NCBI GenBank assembly: GCA_041399085.1
Contig: JAWKTM010000009.1
Location: forward strand, 124,001-188,000
Reading direction: 5' to 3'
Length of the DNA: 64,000 bases
Source of the DNA: JAWKTM01 sp041399085
Lineage (GTDB): Bacteria > Planctomycetota > Planctomycetia > Pirellulales > Pirellulaceae
Below are positions 28,502-37,703 of this stretch, piece by piece. The notes below the pieces were generated by a model. That model did not search any database and was not told where the DNA came from. It saw nothing but the letters and a program-made list of their open reading frames with translations. The number at the start of each line of letters is the position of its first letter. The stretch's first letter is position 1. Made by a program: the position numbers and the translations under genes.

Positions 28502-28834
28502 ATGGCAGTTAAGTTGACCGAAAAGGCCGCGGCCGAAGTGAAGCGAGTGAAGGACGAACAGAAGTTCGAGGAAACGATGTTTCTGCGAGTCGGCGTGGCC
28601 GGCGGCGGATGCAGCGGCTTCAGCTATTCGCTGGGATTCGACAAGGAATTCGATGAAGGCGCCGACACCAAGTTCGATTGCCACGGCGTGCCGGTGGTGG
28701 TCGACAAGAAGAGCGCCCTGTTCCTGGACGGCGTGACGATCGACTGGTACGAAGGCCTCGAGCGACGCGGCTTCACGTTCGACAATCCGAACGCGGTGAA
28801 GACCTGCGGTTGCGGCAGTTCGTTCCAAGCGTAA
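28502..28834 (+). CDS. A-type iron-sulfur cluster carrier (IscA/ErpA/HesB family)
   Basis: 110 residues from the ATG at 28502 (GGGAGA upstream). The three expected cysteines are there: GGGCSGFSY and the terminal CGCGSSF. These proteins bind iron or [Fe-S] clusters and hand them to target enzymes. No other isc or suf gene is adjacent. A clear terminator follows. Confidence 0.94.
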   Translation: MAVKLTEKAAAEVKRVKDEQKFEETMFLRVGVAGGGCSGFSYSLGFDKEFDEGADTKFDCHGVPVVVDKKSALFLDGVTIDWYEGLERRGFTFDNPNAVKTCGCGSSFQA

Positions 28835-28873
28835 CGCGCCCGACCCCGCCGATAATCGGCGCTGAAATACAAC

Positions 28874-28912
28874 GAGCGTAGGCTGTTTTCCGCAACGGCC
28901 TACGCTCTTTTT
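28874..28912 (+). terminator. Rho-independent terminator of the A-type carrier gene
   Basis: Stem GAGCGTAGGC (28874-28883) with GCCTACGCTC (28898-28907), followed by TTTTTC. Confidence 0.9.
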
Positions 28913-28920
28913 CTGCGCTG

Positions 28921-29138
28921 TCCGACCGGTCGGATGCGATTTCTGACTGACCGGATGCCATTTCTGACTGGCCGGATGCCATTTCTGACCGGCCGGATGC
29001 CATTTCTGACCGGCCGGATGCCATTTCCGACCGGCCGAATGCCATTTCTGACTGGTCGGATTCCGGGATGCCATTTCTGACTGGCCGGATGCCATTTTCG
29101 AGCGGCCGGATGCCATTTCCGACCGGCCGGATGCATTT
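28921..29138. repeat. 21-bp tandem repeat array (about 10 copies)
   Basis: Degenerate copies of a unit close to GACCGGCCGGATGCCATTTCT repeat every 21 bases; one copy has an 8-base insertion around 29067. The core is palindromic (CCGGCCGG). Because 21 is a multiple of three, the array is open in several frames and yields a seven-residue repeat when translated, but there is no credible gene there. Confidence 0.9.
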
Positions 29139-29190
29139 GACGACGCGCTGTCGCATTCTGACCGGTCTCTGGTCGGCCCGGATGCCGCGC

Positions 29191-29300
29191 GCTGTGCCAG
29201 GTCTCCCGACCCGGCACTTTTGCGACCGAAGGTCTCCCGGCGGCGCTGGAGACCTGCGGTCGTCTGTTTCGGCGAGGTCGGGAGACCTGCGGAGCGGACT
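29191..29300. repeat. Dispersed GC-rich inverted-repeat element, copy 1
   Basis: Inverted arms GGTCTCCCGACC (29200-29211) and GGTCGGGAGACC (29276-29287). The 26 bases at 29266-29291 are identical to 39376-39401 in the repeat region after dnaA, so this is one member of a dispersed family. Confidence 0.8.
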
Positions 29301-29358
29301 GCGCCGAGCGCGGACTGGGCGCGTTGCGCCGTCCGGCCGGGCGATTGCGCCGGCCGAA

Positions 29359-31601
29359 CTACCGAGCGAACTGCTTCAACAGCCAGTCGATCGCGGCGGC
29401 CGAACGGGATTCCGGTTCGCTGGCGTCGAGCTGCAAGGCGTCGTTCGCTCCAGCCGCGGCATAGGCGTCCCGCACTAGCGAGGCCGAGTCGGCCGTTTCG
29501 CCAGCCAGGAACAGGCGATCGCCGGCCGAGACGGCCAACATCCCCAGTAGGTCGTCGTACTTGGCTCCGCCCGGCAGGAAATTCGCGCCGTGGATATCGT
29601 CCACATCGGCGAAGCGAAAACCGCGCGTGTCGACCACCGCGACATTGATCGCGTCGCGGGCTTGTGCCCGAGCCGCCGCGACCAACGGGCCCGCCTCGCC
29701 CAAACCAATCACCGCCACCTGCTTCGGCTGATACTCGTGCGACCGCACGAACGCCACGGTCGACAGGATATCGTGAACTCGCTGGGCGAACAGCGACGAC
29801 GAATAGCCGAACGTGTAGGCAGCCGCTTCGCGCGGGTTCCCGACCTTCCGAGTCGGCTCGGCCGATTCACCGTCGGCCAGGAACTCGCCCTGCATCAACA
29901 GATCGACGCCGACCACCGACACGCCGTTGTCCAACAGCCGCTGGACTTCACCACGCAACTTGCCGTCCTCGCCGTACAGGCCAGCTTTGCCTTGCGAGTC
30001 GACCCAGATCGCGACCGAACTTTCCCAACTCTTCGGAAACAGGAACTCGATCGGCAACTCTTCGCCCGCCGGCTTGTTTCGCAGCAGCCCGACCATTCGC
30101 AGATAGGCGCCTTCGTCCACCTTGTCCGTCTGTTCGTACTCGACGTCGCCGCCATCGGGCAACGAGCGACCGATCAGCACGTCGATCGCGTTGCCAACCA
30201 CGTGGCGATATGCTCGCAAGGACTCGGCGTCTCGCGGTCGCAGGGCGGCCATCTGCAATTGGGCGTCGGCGTCCCACCAACGCAGCAAAGCTCGTTCGAA
30301 ATCGGGGCCGCCGGCGGGACGCGGATGCTGGTCGTCGAACACCGTCAACTGCTCGGCCGTCTGCCGGTCGTAATCCGATTCGGTAATCGGCTCGGGTTGA
30401 TTCAGCTCCAGATGATGATTCAGCCAAGCGTACATCGCCAAACGACTGACTTGGTTGTAGTTGTGCGGAAAGCGAATCTGCGAAATCATCATCAGGTTGT
30501 CGAGCGCTCCGTGACGGCGGTAGTGCTCTTCCAATTCGGGATAGCCTTTGGCCGTCATCTCGCGCGTCCAGTCGTCGGCGGCCGTCATGCCCAGCGGCTT
30601 CGGAGCGAACAACGCCGCGAATTCGATGTTGCCCGTGCCGACTCGCAATAGGCTGCTGTTCTCGCAAGTACATCCGCCTTGCATCGCGGTGGAAACCATC
30701 ACGGCCGGAAACGCCACGGCCAAACGCGGATCGATCGCGGCGATCAGAAACGTCTGCGTGCCGCCGCCGCTGGCTCCGGTCACGGCCAAACGCGTGGGGT
30801 CCACGTCGTCCAGCGAAGTGACGAAATCCAACGCTCGGACTGAATTCCACGTCTGCAATCCCATCACCGATTGCACGCGCGATTCGGCTTGCGGGCTGAA
30901 GAATCCCCAGTGCTCGCGCGAGTTCGCTTCCGGACGCTGCTTGGCGAACCGATGCACCAGCTCGAACGAAAGCTGCTGGCTATCGGCATAGCCCAGCATG
31001 TCGTAATGAAAGACCACGCAGCCCATCCGCGCAGTTGCACGCAGCGGGCTTGCAGCGGGCTGCGACCGCCGTTCAGAAACTGCTCGGCGCCCACGGCGAT
31101 CTTTTGCTTCACGGCCGCTTCGCCGTCGTCATAGAACCGACCGTTCGCCCAGTGACCATGCGGGCACAGCACGGCCGGCACGCGCCCGCTGGCGTTCTTC
31201 GGGCGATAGAGGCTGCCCGTGACGTAGAAGCCCGGCATGCTCTCGAAGTAAACCTTTTCGATCGTGTAGTCGCCGAAGTCCTTCTTGCCGTGAACGACGG
31301 CGTTCAGCGGCGTCTTCGTCGGCTCGGGCCAGATGCCTTGCGACACTCGGATCTGCGTCCGCACTCGCTCGGCCCGCTTGGCCCATTCGTCGTTCGATTC
31401 ATAAGGCTGAAACGGAAAGTAACCGTCCAAGTCCTTGAGTGGTTTCAGCCGCGCGTCGTTGGGCTTTTCGCCCGCTGGCAAAATTCGCTGCGGGCCATCG
31501 GCCCGAGCCGCGGGGCTTAAAGCCATTCCGACCGCGAAGACCGCGGTGCATAGCAAACCGAAACGAACGGCAGTCCGTCCGTCAGAGAAAACGCGAATCA
31601 T
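29359..31601 (-). pseudogene. Secreted two-domain alpha/beta-hydrolase (esterase-like), interrupted by one frameshift
   Basis: The upstream frame (31601 to about 31033) carries a signal peptide (LLCTAVFAVGMALSP) and the start of a hydrolase domain (VPAVLCPHGHW). At 31031-31033 one base is missing compared with the expected reading LQARCVQLARMGCVVFHYDM, and the coding sense continues in the frame that ends at 29359. Restored length is about 747 residues. The first domain has the nucleophile elbow TGASGGG; the second has GLGEAG in the equivalent place, with no serine. It resembles its neighbour at 25786-28213 with the active and inactive domains in reverse order. It may be a pseudogene or a sequencing error. 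Confidence 0.8.
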
Positions 31602-31852
31602 GGCGAGTGACCTTGGAGGGAGCGTTGAATTCGTCGCGACACAAACTTGTTATTCGCCGTAGGCTGCGTCAAGCGTAGTCGCTGCCGGTGGCGGATTCAA
31701 ACGAGCCGCATCGCCGCCTCGAGCGACCGCGACATCCGTTCGACAACCGCCCGATTCCGCTCGCCTGGAATGCAATCTGCAATTTAGTTCTCACGACTCG
31801 GAAACATCCGCTACACGAGCCGTGGGCTCACATGCTAAGAAGGAGGCATTCC

Positions 31853-32101
31853 ATGAAATCGTTACACATTGTTGCCCTGATTCTGACAATCATCGGTGCG
31901 TTGAATTGGGGGCTGGTTGGGTTCTTTGAATATGACTTGGTCGCCGCGATTTTCGGCGGACCGATGGAGCCGCTCAGCCGCATTGTCTACGCCCTGGTCG
32001 GCTTGGCCGGCTTGGTGCTGATTGGCACTAGTAGCGCGATGCTGGGGCGAACTTCACACACGACGCATCATCGCGAGATGCAACACCGACCCACGGTGTA
32101 A
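31853..32101 (+). CDS. DUF378 small membrane protein
   Basis: 82 residues from the ATG at 31853, preceded by AAGGAGG. The sequence LTIIGALNWGLVGFFEYDLV is typical of the DUF378 (YuzA-like) family; two transmembrane helices, function unknown. A frame open further upstream is ignored because the ribosome-binding site fixes this start. A terminator follows. Confidence 0.9.
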   Translation: MKSLHIVALILTIIGALNWGLVGFFEYDLVAAIFGGPMEPLSRIVYALVGLAGLVLIGTSSAMLGRTSHTTHHREMQHRPTV

Positions 32102-32120
32102 CACCATCCACCAACGCGAA

Positions 32121-32168
32121 ACTCCCGGATCGTCGCGAGGCGGCGACCCGGGAGTGTTGGTTTCTTAT
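32121..32168 (+). terminator. Terminator after the DUF378 gene
   Basis: Stem from ACTCCCGG (32121-32128) to CCGGGAGT (32148-32155) with further inner pairing, then a T-rich stretch (GTTGGTTTCTTATT). It lies between convergent genes. Confidence 0.85.
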
Positions 32169-32188
32169 TGAGTCAAGGGCTGACCGTT

Positions 32189-33163
32189 TCACGGTTGGCC
32201 GCCGGGGGCAATCGCCGTCGCCTGCTCGGCATCGCCCAAATCAAGCTGATCCAGGTCAACTTCGGGTTGCTTCTCGATCGGAGCCGTGCTGCCGTCGCCA
32301 GGAATCGGGGTCGCTGGGCTGCCAGGCGGCTTTACTAGCGAAGGGTTCTGCTGAATCGCTCCGTTCGGAGTGCTGGGAATAGCTTCGGCCGGCGCGGCTT
32401 CGACTGCGGGAGCGGCCGTTGCCACGATCATCTCGCTACGCCGCAAGATGGCCAAGTTGTTCAGTTCGTCTTGTTCCAGGAACTCGTCGAAGCTGTCGAG
32501 CGCGACGACCAAGGTATCAAACGAGGCGAGGTTTTCTCCGTCCGGAGTCATGGCCAGCGAAGTGGCCGGCAATTGCATTTCAATCGCCATCGTTTCTCCT
32601 GGGCCAATCTGCGGAACTCGCGTCGTGACGGTCGGCGAGCCGATGTCAATTCGCCCTAACACCGCGACGGCCGTGATGCTAAAGCGACGCAGAGTCTGTT
32701 CGCTGTTGTTTTGAATCGTTACCAGAATTCGCGGCCCCACATTGGGTGCGATCTCCGCCGCAAGATTCACGGCCAGCAATTGCAAGTCGCCCAACTTCTG
32801 CTCGACGATGGCCGCCTGCCCAAACGGGCCGAAGGCGACCGTGCCAGCGTGAGCTTGAGCCTGGCCGAATTCTTCCAGCATCAAACCGCGGTGCAGCAAC
32901 CGAATCACATGTCCGCAATGCATCCGGTTGATGGGCTGACGCCCCACCGGCACTCCGCCGAACCCGAGCGGATCACCTGCCACCGGACGCCCGACTCCCG
33001 GCAATACACTTTCGATGCTGACGCTTCGCAAGCCGCTAACCACAGCCGCATCGGCCGGCACCGATTCCGCGGTAAGTGTCTGCGCGGAAACATCGGCATC
33101 GCTGCTTACGACCGCGACACATGCCGCGACCACCAAAAAGAAACTCTTCCACGAGGCTTTCAT
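32189..33163 (-). CDS. Secreted protein with CARDB-like domain
   Basis: 324 residues from the ATG at 33163 (GGGAGA upstream). A signal peptide (FFLVVAACVAVVSSDADVSA) leads a region rich in Gly and Val. The central part (VTIQNNSEQTLRRFSITAVA, IGPGETMAIEMQLPA, DELNNLAIL) has the look of a CARDB-type beta-sandwich adhesion domain. The C-terminus is Pro/Ala-rich. Function not known. Confidence 0.75.
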   Translation of the reverse strand: MKASWKSFFLVVAACVAVVSSDADVSAQTLTAESVPADAAVVSGLRSVSIESVLPGVGRPVAGDPLGFGGVPVGRQPINRMHCGHVIRLLHRGLMLEEFGQAQAHAGTVAFGPFGQAAIVEQKLGDLQLLAVNLAAEIAPNVGPRILVTIQNNSEQTLRRFSITAVAVLGRIDIGSPTVTTRVPQIGPGETMAIEMQLPATSLAMTPDGENLASFDTLVVALDSFDEFLEQDELNNLAILRRSEMIVATAAPAVEAAPAEAIPSTPNGAIQQNPSLVKPPGSPATPIPGDGSTAPIEKQPEVDLDQLDLGDAEQATAIAPGGQP

Positions 33164-33265
33164 CTTCCGTCTCCCGAACCAGTTTGGAACGTGTGTCTTG
33201 TGACTACGCGTTTGAGTCACTTCCGTATCGAAGCGTGACTCGGCCGCGTTTGTTACACGTTCCAA

Positions 33266-34837
33266 TCAACGCACGAACCGATCCCATCGGCCATACGTTT
33301 CCTGCTTCGGCCCCCGCGGGATCGACAACAGAATCACCGCGATGCCACACACGGCGTTGTTGATGTGACTGGCTGTGTCGCCGCCAGTCAGAAGCCAGGG
33401 CAAGCCGATCACCAACAAGGCGAGAACGACATTCAAAAAGCGCCCGAGTCGCAACACCTCGCCCATCGCAATGACCGCCGTCGTCAAGATCAGCGCGCCA
33501 CCCAAGTGCATGACATCCGCCGCGTCGAATGTCTCCGTTGACTGCTGCAATGCAAACACCGTTGGCGCGAACATCAACCAGATGCCGATAGCGCTGGTCG
33601 CGATCAAAGTCCACGGGAAACTCATTCCCCAAATCGACGCCACAAATACACGCCCCGGTCGCTCGGGCAATTGCATCAGTTCGGGCGAACGCTCGTCCGC
33701 CGTGCAATCGTCGGCTTGTCCACCCTTCCAAAAGATCGTCCACAGCGATCCGCCGCGGTCTCCGCGCCGCTTGGCGTCGATCATGTGTTGCCCCATCGCC
33801 ACGACTTCATCCACCTCTAACGGAATCATCGGCAACATAATGGCCGCCGCCAGCAAACAGAGCGTACACCAGTGTCCCACCACGACGGGCTGTGAGATGA
33901 CGAGGACTATGTGAGTCAAGCCCAGGGGAATCACCAGAATTCCGAAGAAAGCCACCATCCACGGCATCGTCCGCCACCGCGCCGGGCTGCCCATATAGCC
34001 CATGAGAAACTCGAACGTGTAGGCCAACGCCCCCAAAGAAGCGTCCGAGATCGGCCACATATGAGACATATCGGAATTCAGCACTTGCCGAGTTCCTTGC
34101 CCGAAGAAGGGTTCCCAGATCTGGTCGATGTATCCCAACTGAAATGCCGCGAGATACCGAGACACAATCCAACCAGCGAATCCCGTCACGATCATGATCC
34201 AGCGCTGGGGCCAACTCGACGGGTTGTAGCTCCAGCCGGGCGGCGTCGGCGGACCCATCTGCATGTACATAATCATGTTCGGCATGCCGGGAATCAGGAT
34301 TGTGAGAGCGATTAACAAAGCGCCCGCAATCGTTCCGTTCAGATAGGCGGCGGCGGTCGGAGCCCAAAACAGCACCGGGGCCACGTTCAACCAGACTCCC
34401 ACAAAACAACACACCCACAAACTCACCGGGCGATTCGGGCGCAACGCTCGCCATCCAAACACCAGCAGCAACAGCCCGCTGGCGACATCGCTGAACGTCA
34501 TCAACGTCGCTCGCAATTCATCATGCGTCAGCGAACTAAACCAAACACCCCGTTCGCCGCTCGGCACGACCATCGCCTTGCCATAGCCGAACGTGACTGG
34601 CGACAACAGAACCCAAACGCCGACGAGCAGAATGGTCCAGTAGACCCACAGCGTTTGCTGATGATGCATCCGCAGCATTTCCAATCGCTGCGAATCGCTC
34701 ATACCATGATCGTGCGACTCGTGCATTGGACGCGTGACACCACGCATTCCCATCCCGCCACCCGCATGCTCGCCGCTTTGCCGATGTTCGGCGGAGCCCG
34801 TTTGTTTTTCCGAAGCGTCGTGTCTTGATTTAGCCAT
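33266..34837 (-). CDS. SPW-repeat / VKOR-like multi-pass membrane protein
   Basis: 523 residues from the ATG at 34837; its ribosome-binding site is weak, so the start is less sure. The N-terminal 50 residues are His/Met-rich (MHESHDHGMSDSQR). Many hydrophobic spans follow. Segments such as ILLVGVWVLLSPVTFGY and VWLNVAPVLFWAP look like SPW repeats (PF03779). A CxxC site in GHWCTLCLLAAAIM followed by PLEVDEVVAMGQ resembles vitamin K epoxide reductase family proteins, which form disulfides. A role in membrane redox chemistry is possible but not shown. Confidence 0.75.
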   Translation of the reverse strand: MAKSRHDASEKQTGSAEHRQSGEHAGGGMGMRGVTRPMHESHDHGMSDSQRLEMLRMHHQQTLWVYWTILLVGVWVLLSPVTFGYGKAMVVPSGERGVWFSSLTHDELRATLMTFSDVASGLLLLVFGWRALRPNRPVSLWVCCFVGVWLNVAPVLFWAPTAAAYLNGTIAGALLIALTILIPGMPNMIMYMQMGPPTPPGWSYNPSSWPQRWIMIVTGFAGWIVSRYLAAFQLGYIDQIWEPFFGQGTRQVLNSDMSHMWPISDASLGALAYTFEFLMGYMGSPARWRTMPWMVAFFGILVIPLGLTHIVLVISQPVVVGHWCTLCLLAAAIMLPMIPLEVDEVVAMGQHMIDAKRRGDRGGSLWTIFWKGGQADDCTADERSPELMQLPERPGRVFVASIWGMSFPWTLIATSAIGIWLMFAPTVFALQQSTETFDAADVMHLGGALILTTAVIAMGEVLRLGRFLNVVLALLVIGLPWLLTGGDTASHINNAVCGIAVILLSIPRGPKQETYGRWDRFVR

Positions 34838-35080
34838 GCGATTCGTGCGGTGGGAGTAAAACGAATACGGAGGGCGAATCGCGAGCGTGTAAGACTCCCC
34901 GATGTTCTTCGGGCTTCCACGCCTTGACGCTTCCACCGAGGCAGCAAAGCTTGCGCCACCCGCAGCGTTACGATCGTTCGCACCGGTTATGCGAACGGCC
35001 GCGCGAATCCATATCTCCCTGCGATGACCGTGCCGATGACTACCAGGAGAGCTCAAGCGCCGCGCCCCCGAGGTATTGTC

Positions 35081-35863
35081 ATGCTGCGATTTCTATTCCG
35101 TCGAACGTTCCTGCTGATCGCCTCGCTCGTAGCGTCGGTGTTTGTTCCGTATGCCTGGAGCAACGACAACTGGAAAGAATCGCTCGCCGGCATCTACCGC
35201 CAGTGGACTTCGCGCAATACGGCAGCCACGGACGGAAGCTTTTGGGGCCAACCGGCGCCGACCGCCTTCGTGGGTTCCGGCGATCCGTCGTCGGCCTCAC
35301 ATCAAACGGCTTACGGCGCGCCGCATGGCTGGAGCCCCACGGCCCCGGTCTCATTGCCAGTGGGTTCGCCAAGCATGACCGCGCCGGTGCTGCCCAGCGT
35401 CGATGTTCGCGAAGTGCTGCGCGTCGACATCACACCGGAATGGATCGTGCAACGCTGGCCCCGCGTGACCAACTTCCCGGCCGAGAAAGGCTGGACCGGC
35501 TTTCGCGTGCCGCTGGTTACCGGCACGCGAATTGGCGACATCGCCGGCTCGCTCACCTACTACTTCGATTCGCGCGGGCAAGTGCAACGCCTGTCGCTGG
35601 TCGGCGGCACGGGTGACGCCACGGCTTTGATCGGATTGGCCACGGGAACCTTCGGGCTGCGGAACGAAGGCGGCCCCGGCAGCGGCCTCTATGTGGCTCG
35701 CTGGAATCAGCAGCCGACCAGCGTACTGCAACTCCGTCAAGCGGCGGTCATTCATGCCGACTCGCCGCAAAGCCGCTATGAAATCGTGATGGAGATCAAT
35801 CGGCCGGGATTCGGCTACGGATTGAGTCCCGCCGTGCAACAACAACTGGCTCATCGGCTTTAA
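35081..35863 (+). CDS. Exported protein of unknown function
   Basis: 260 residues from the ATG at 35081 (GAGG upstream). A signal peptide or N-terminal anchor (TFLLIASLVASVFVPYAW) is followed by a low-complexity linker and a soluble domain (DITPEWIVQRWPRVTNF, then GDIAGSLTYYFDSRGQVQRL). No family recognised. It is divergent from the SPW/VKOR gene. Confidence 0.8.
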   Translation: MLRFLFRRTFLLIASLVASVFVPYAWSNDNWKESLAGIYRQWTSRNTAATDGSFWGQPAPTAFVGSGDPSSASHQTAYGAPHGWSPTAPVSLPVGSPSMTAPVLPSVDVREVLRVDITPEWIVQRWPRVTNFPAEKGWTGFRVPLVTGTRIGDIAGSLTYYFDSRGQVQRLSLVGGTGDATALIGLATGTFGLRNEGGPGSGLYVARWNQQPTSVLQLRQAAVIHADSPQSRYEIVMEINRPGFGYGLSPAVQQQLAHRL

Positions 35864-35871
35864 CGAGCATC

Positions 35872-35916
35872 GCGGCAGCCAACTTAGCGGCAGCCAACTC
35901 AGCGGCACCTAACTCA
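35872..35916. repeat. 15-bp tandem repeat, three copies
   Basis: Three units close to GCGGCAGCCAACTCA run from 35872 to 35916. The last unit contains the stop codon of the convergent PDZ gene, so the repeat has grown into the gene end or arose from it. Confidence 0.8.
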
Positions 35917-37116
35917 GCGGCCGCGTATGCCGCGTCGTTCACGAGCCAATTCGTCTTCCAGCTCTTGAACTCGCAGCTCGAGCGCGTCGATTTGATTCTG
36001 CATTACCTGCATTTGCCGACGCATCTCGTAGTAATCGGCGGGCGAAGCGGCCGTTGCCGGCGGGACCGCGTTCTGATTCGCCAAGCCGCCCAACACCTGG
36101 CCCAAAATCCGCACGGCCGGACGATCGCTGTTCGCCAGCGCGTTGCCCGGCTGCTCGGCCGGACGGTATCGCTGTTCGGGCGTCGCCAACGGCACGTTGC
36201 CGCCCAGCCGCACGACACGCCGCGACAATTGCGTGCCGCGATAGTAAGTCAACTCGATGGCTTCTCCCGGTTGACGCGACGCGACATACCGCACCAAGTC
36301 GTTGTAGCCGTCGATCCGCACGCCGTCGGCCGCCACCACGGCCACGCCCGCTGGAATCCCGGCGCGTTCGGCCGGCGAATCCGCGCCGACCGCCGTAATC
36401 AGCGCTCCGCGAGCGACCGGCAATCCGTATTGCCGCCGAGTCGTCTCGGTTAGATCGATCACCGAAACTCCCAAGCTGGGACGATCGTTGTCCAATGTCG
36501 ACCGAGCGACCGAGCCGGGAGTTGAGTAAACACGCGGTTCCGAATTCGGCGAGGCAGGGGAGGGCAGGGGAGGCGGCGGCAATTCGGTGGACCGCCGCGT
36601 CGATCGGCCCGCCGAAGTCTCCGGCTCCAACGGCGGCAATTCGCCGACACCCGGACCGCGGCTCGGTTCGAGACTCGGACCAGCTTCATCCGGTGCGGCC
36701 TGTTCGATTCGGTTGCCCAACGTCACCGGCACGCGTCGTCGATCGCCTTCGCGCAGAATCTCAAATTCCAGCTTCTTACCGGCCGGCTGTCCGCTCAATC
36801 GCGTCGCCATCTCGTCCAAGGTCGAGATCAACCGTCCATCGATCGAAGTCACGATATCGCCGGGCTTCAGCCCCGCCTGCTCGGCCGGACTCCCTGGCTT
36901 GACGTTCAACACGACAACGCCGGTTCCCTCGTTCTCGTCGCCGGTCAAACCGAGATAACCCGGCTCGACGTTCTCGCTGGTTGCGTTTGCCGCCGCGCCG
37001 CCCGCTGACTGCAACGCATTTTCCAATCGTTCCAGAAACGACTGAGCGTGAACGGACGAAGCGTTTGCCGCCAGCACCATCGCCACGGCCGCGAGTGCGA
37101 TCTTTCGTGAACTCAT
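35914..37116 (-). CDS. Periplasmic protein with two PDZ domains
   Basis: 400 residues from the ATG at 37116 (GGGAAGG upstream). After a signal peptide (ending near SVHAQ) comes a first PDZ domain (VKPGSPAEQAGLKPGDIVTS), then a Pro/Ser-rich linker, a second PDZ domain (VGADSPAERAGIPAGVAVVA) and a C-terminal coiled coil (QMQVMQNQIDALELRVQELE). No protease domain is present, so it is not HtrA; a scaffold or substrate-binding role is likely. Confidence 0.85.
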   Translation of the reverse strand: MSSRKIALAAVAMVLAANASSVHAQSFLERLENALQSAGGAAANATSENVEPGYLGLTGDENEGTGVVVLNVKPGSPAEQAGLKPGDIVTSIDGRLISTLDEMATRLSGQPAGKKLEFEILREGDRRRVPVTLGNRIEQAAPDEAGPSLEPSRGPGVGELPPLEPETSAGRSTRRSTELPPPPLPSPASPNSEPRVYSTPGSVARSTLDNDRPSLGVSVIDLTETTRRQYGLPVARGALITAVGADSPAERAGIPAGVAVVAADGVRIDGYNDLVRYVASRQPGEAIELTYYRGTQLSRRVVRLGGNVPLATPEQRYRPAEQPGNALANSDRPAVRILGQVLGGLANQNAVPPATAASPADYYEMRRQMQVMQNQIDALELRVQELEDELARERRGIRGR

Positions 37117-37703
37117 TTTCCAACCTTCCCACGCGAACGAAGTCTCGCGTTCGTAAAGAGAAGCAAACGCCGGCTGAAACCGCCGATACGCTCGCATGCC
37201 AGATTGTTCCATTATCCGGTCCGTCGCGGCCATGTCTACTCGCGAGGCCCCAAACATCGCGGCGACGCCCATCCGACTCGCGAAGATTTCACTTCCAGCA
37301 GATCGCCGCGACTTCGGCAACATCTTCCGACGCCAGCATTTAGCATACGTCGCGTGATCGAGACGCGGCGCGACAACAACACGTTTTCCACGGCGTCGCC
37401 TCGACGGCCAGCAACTTGAAAGAAACTTTCCCGACCGCTGCTGTCGGCATTTTTCGGCTTTGTTAATCGGTCTTCAAAAAAAGTTCGCTCGCCGAGAGCC
37501 GAGGTGGTTTGACATCGGTGCTAGCACACGTAAAATCGGCGAATCGTTTGTGAGACAACTCACCGCCGACAGATGAACTGACGGCGTTCCCGTTTGATTC
37601 GACATCCCTGCCATCGCCAACGGCACATCGCGGCAGCCGCTTCTCGGACGCCGTGGACAAAACGCTTCGGCTGTTTCGGCGATCGCGGTATGCGCTGAGG
37701 TAA
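37117..37703. other. 587-base intergenic region upstream of dnaA
   Basis: Lies between the divergent PDZ gene and dnaA. It was inspected for a replication origin: only two weak DnaA-box-like sites (TTTTCCACG near 37383 and TTGTCCACG on the minus strand near 37652), each with two mismatches, and one short A-rich patch. No gene and no convincing origin seen. Confidence 0.5.

Noticed and set aside
28921..29138. CRISPR array
   Set aside because: The repeats are contiguous with no unique spacers of constant length, and no cas genes are nearby.
28773..29217. Minus-strand open frames with seven-residue repeats
   Set aside because: They are translations of the 21-bp tandem array in several frames, with no ribosome-binding site or family resemblance.
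37324..37703. Possible oriC upstream of dnaA
   Set aside because: Only two weak box-like sites, each with two mismatches, and no clear AT-rich melting region.
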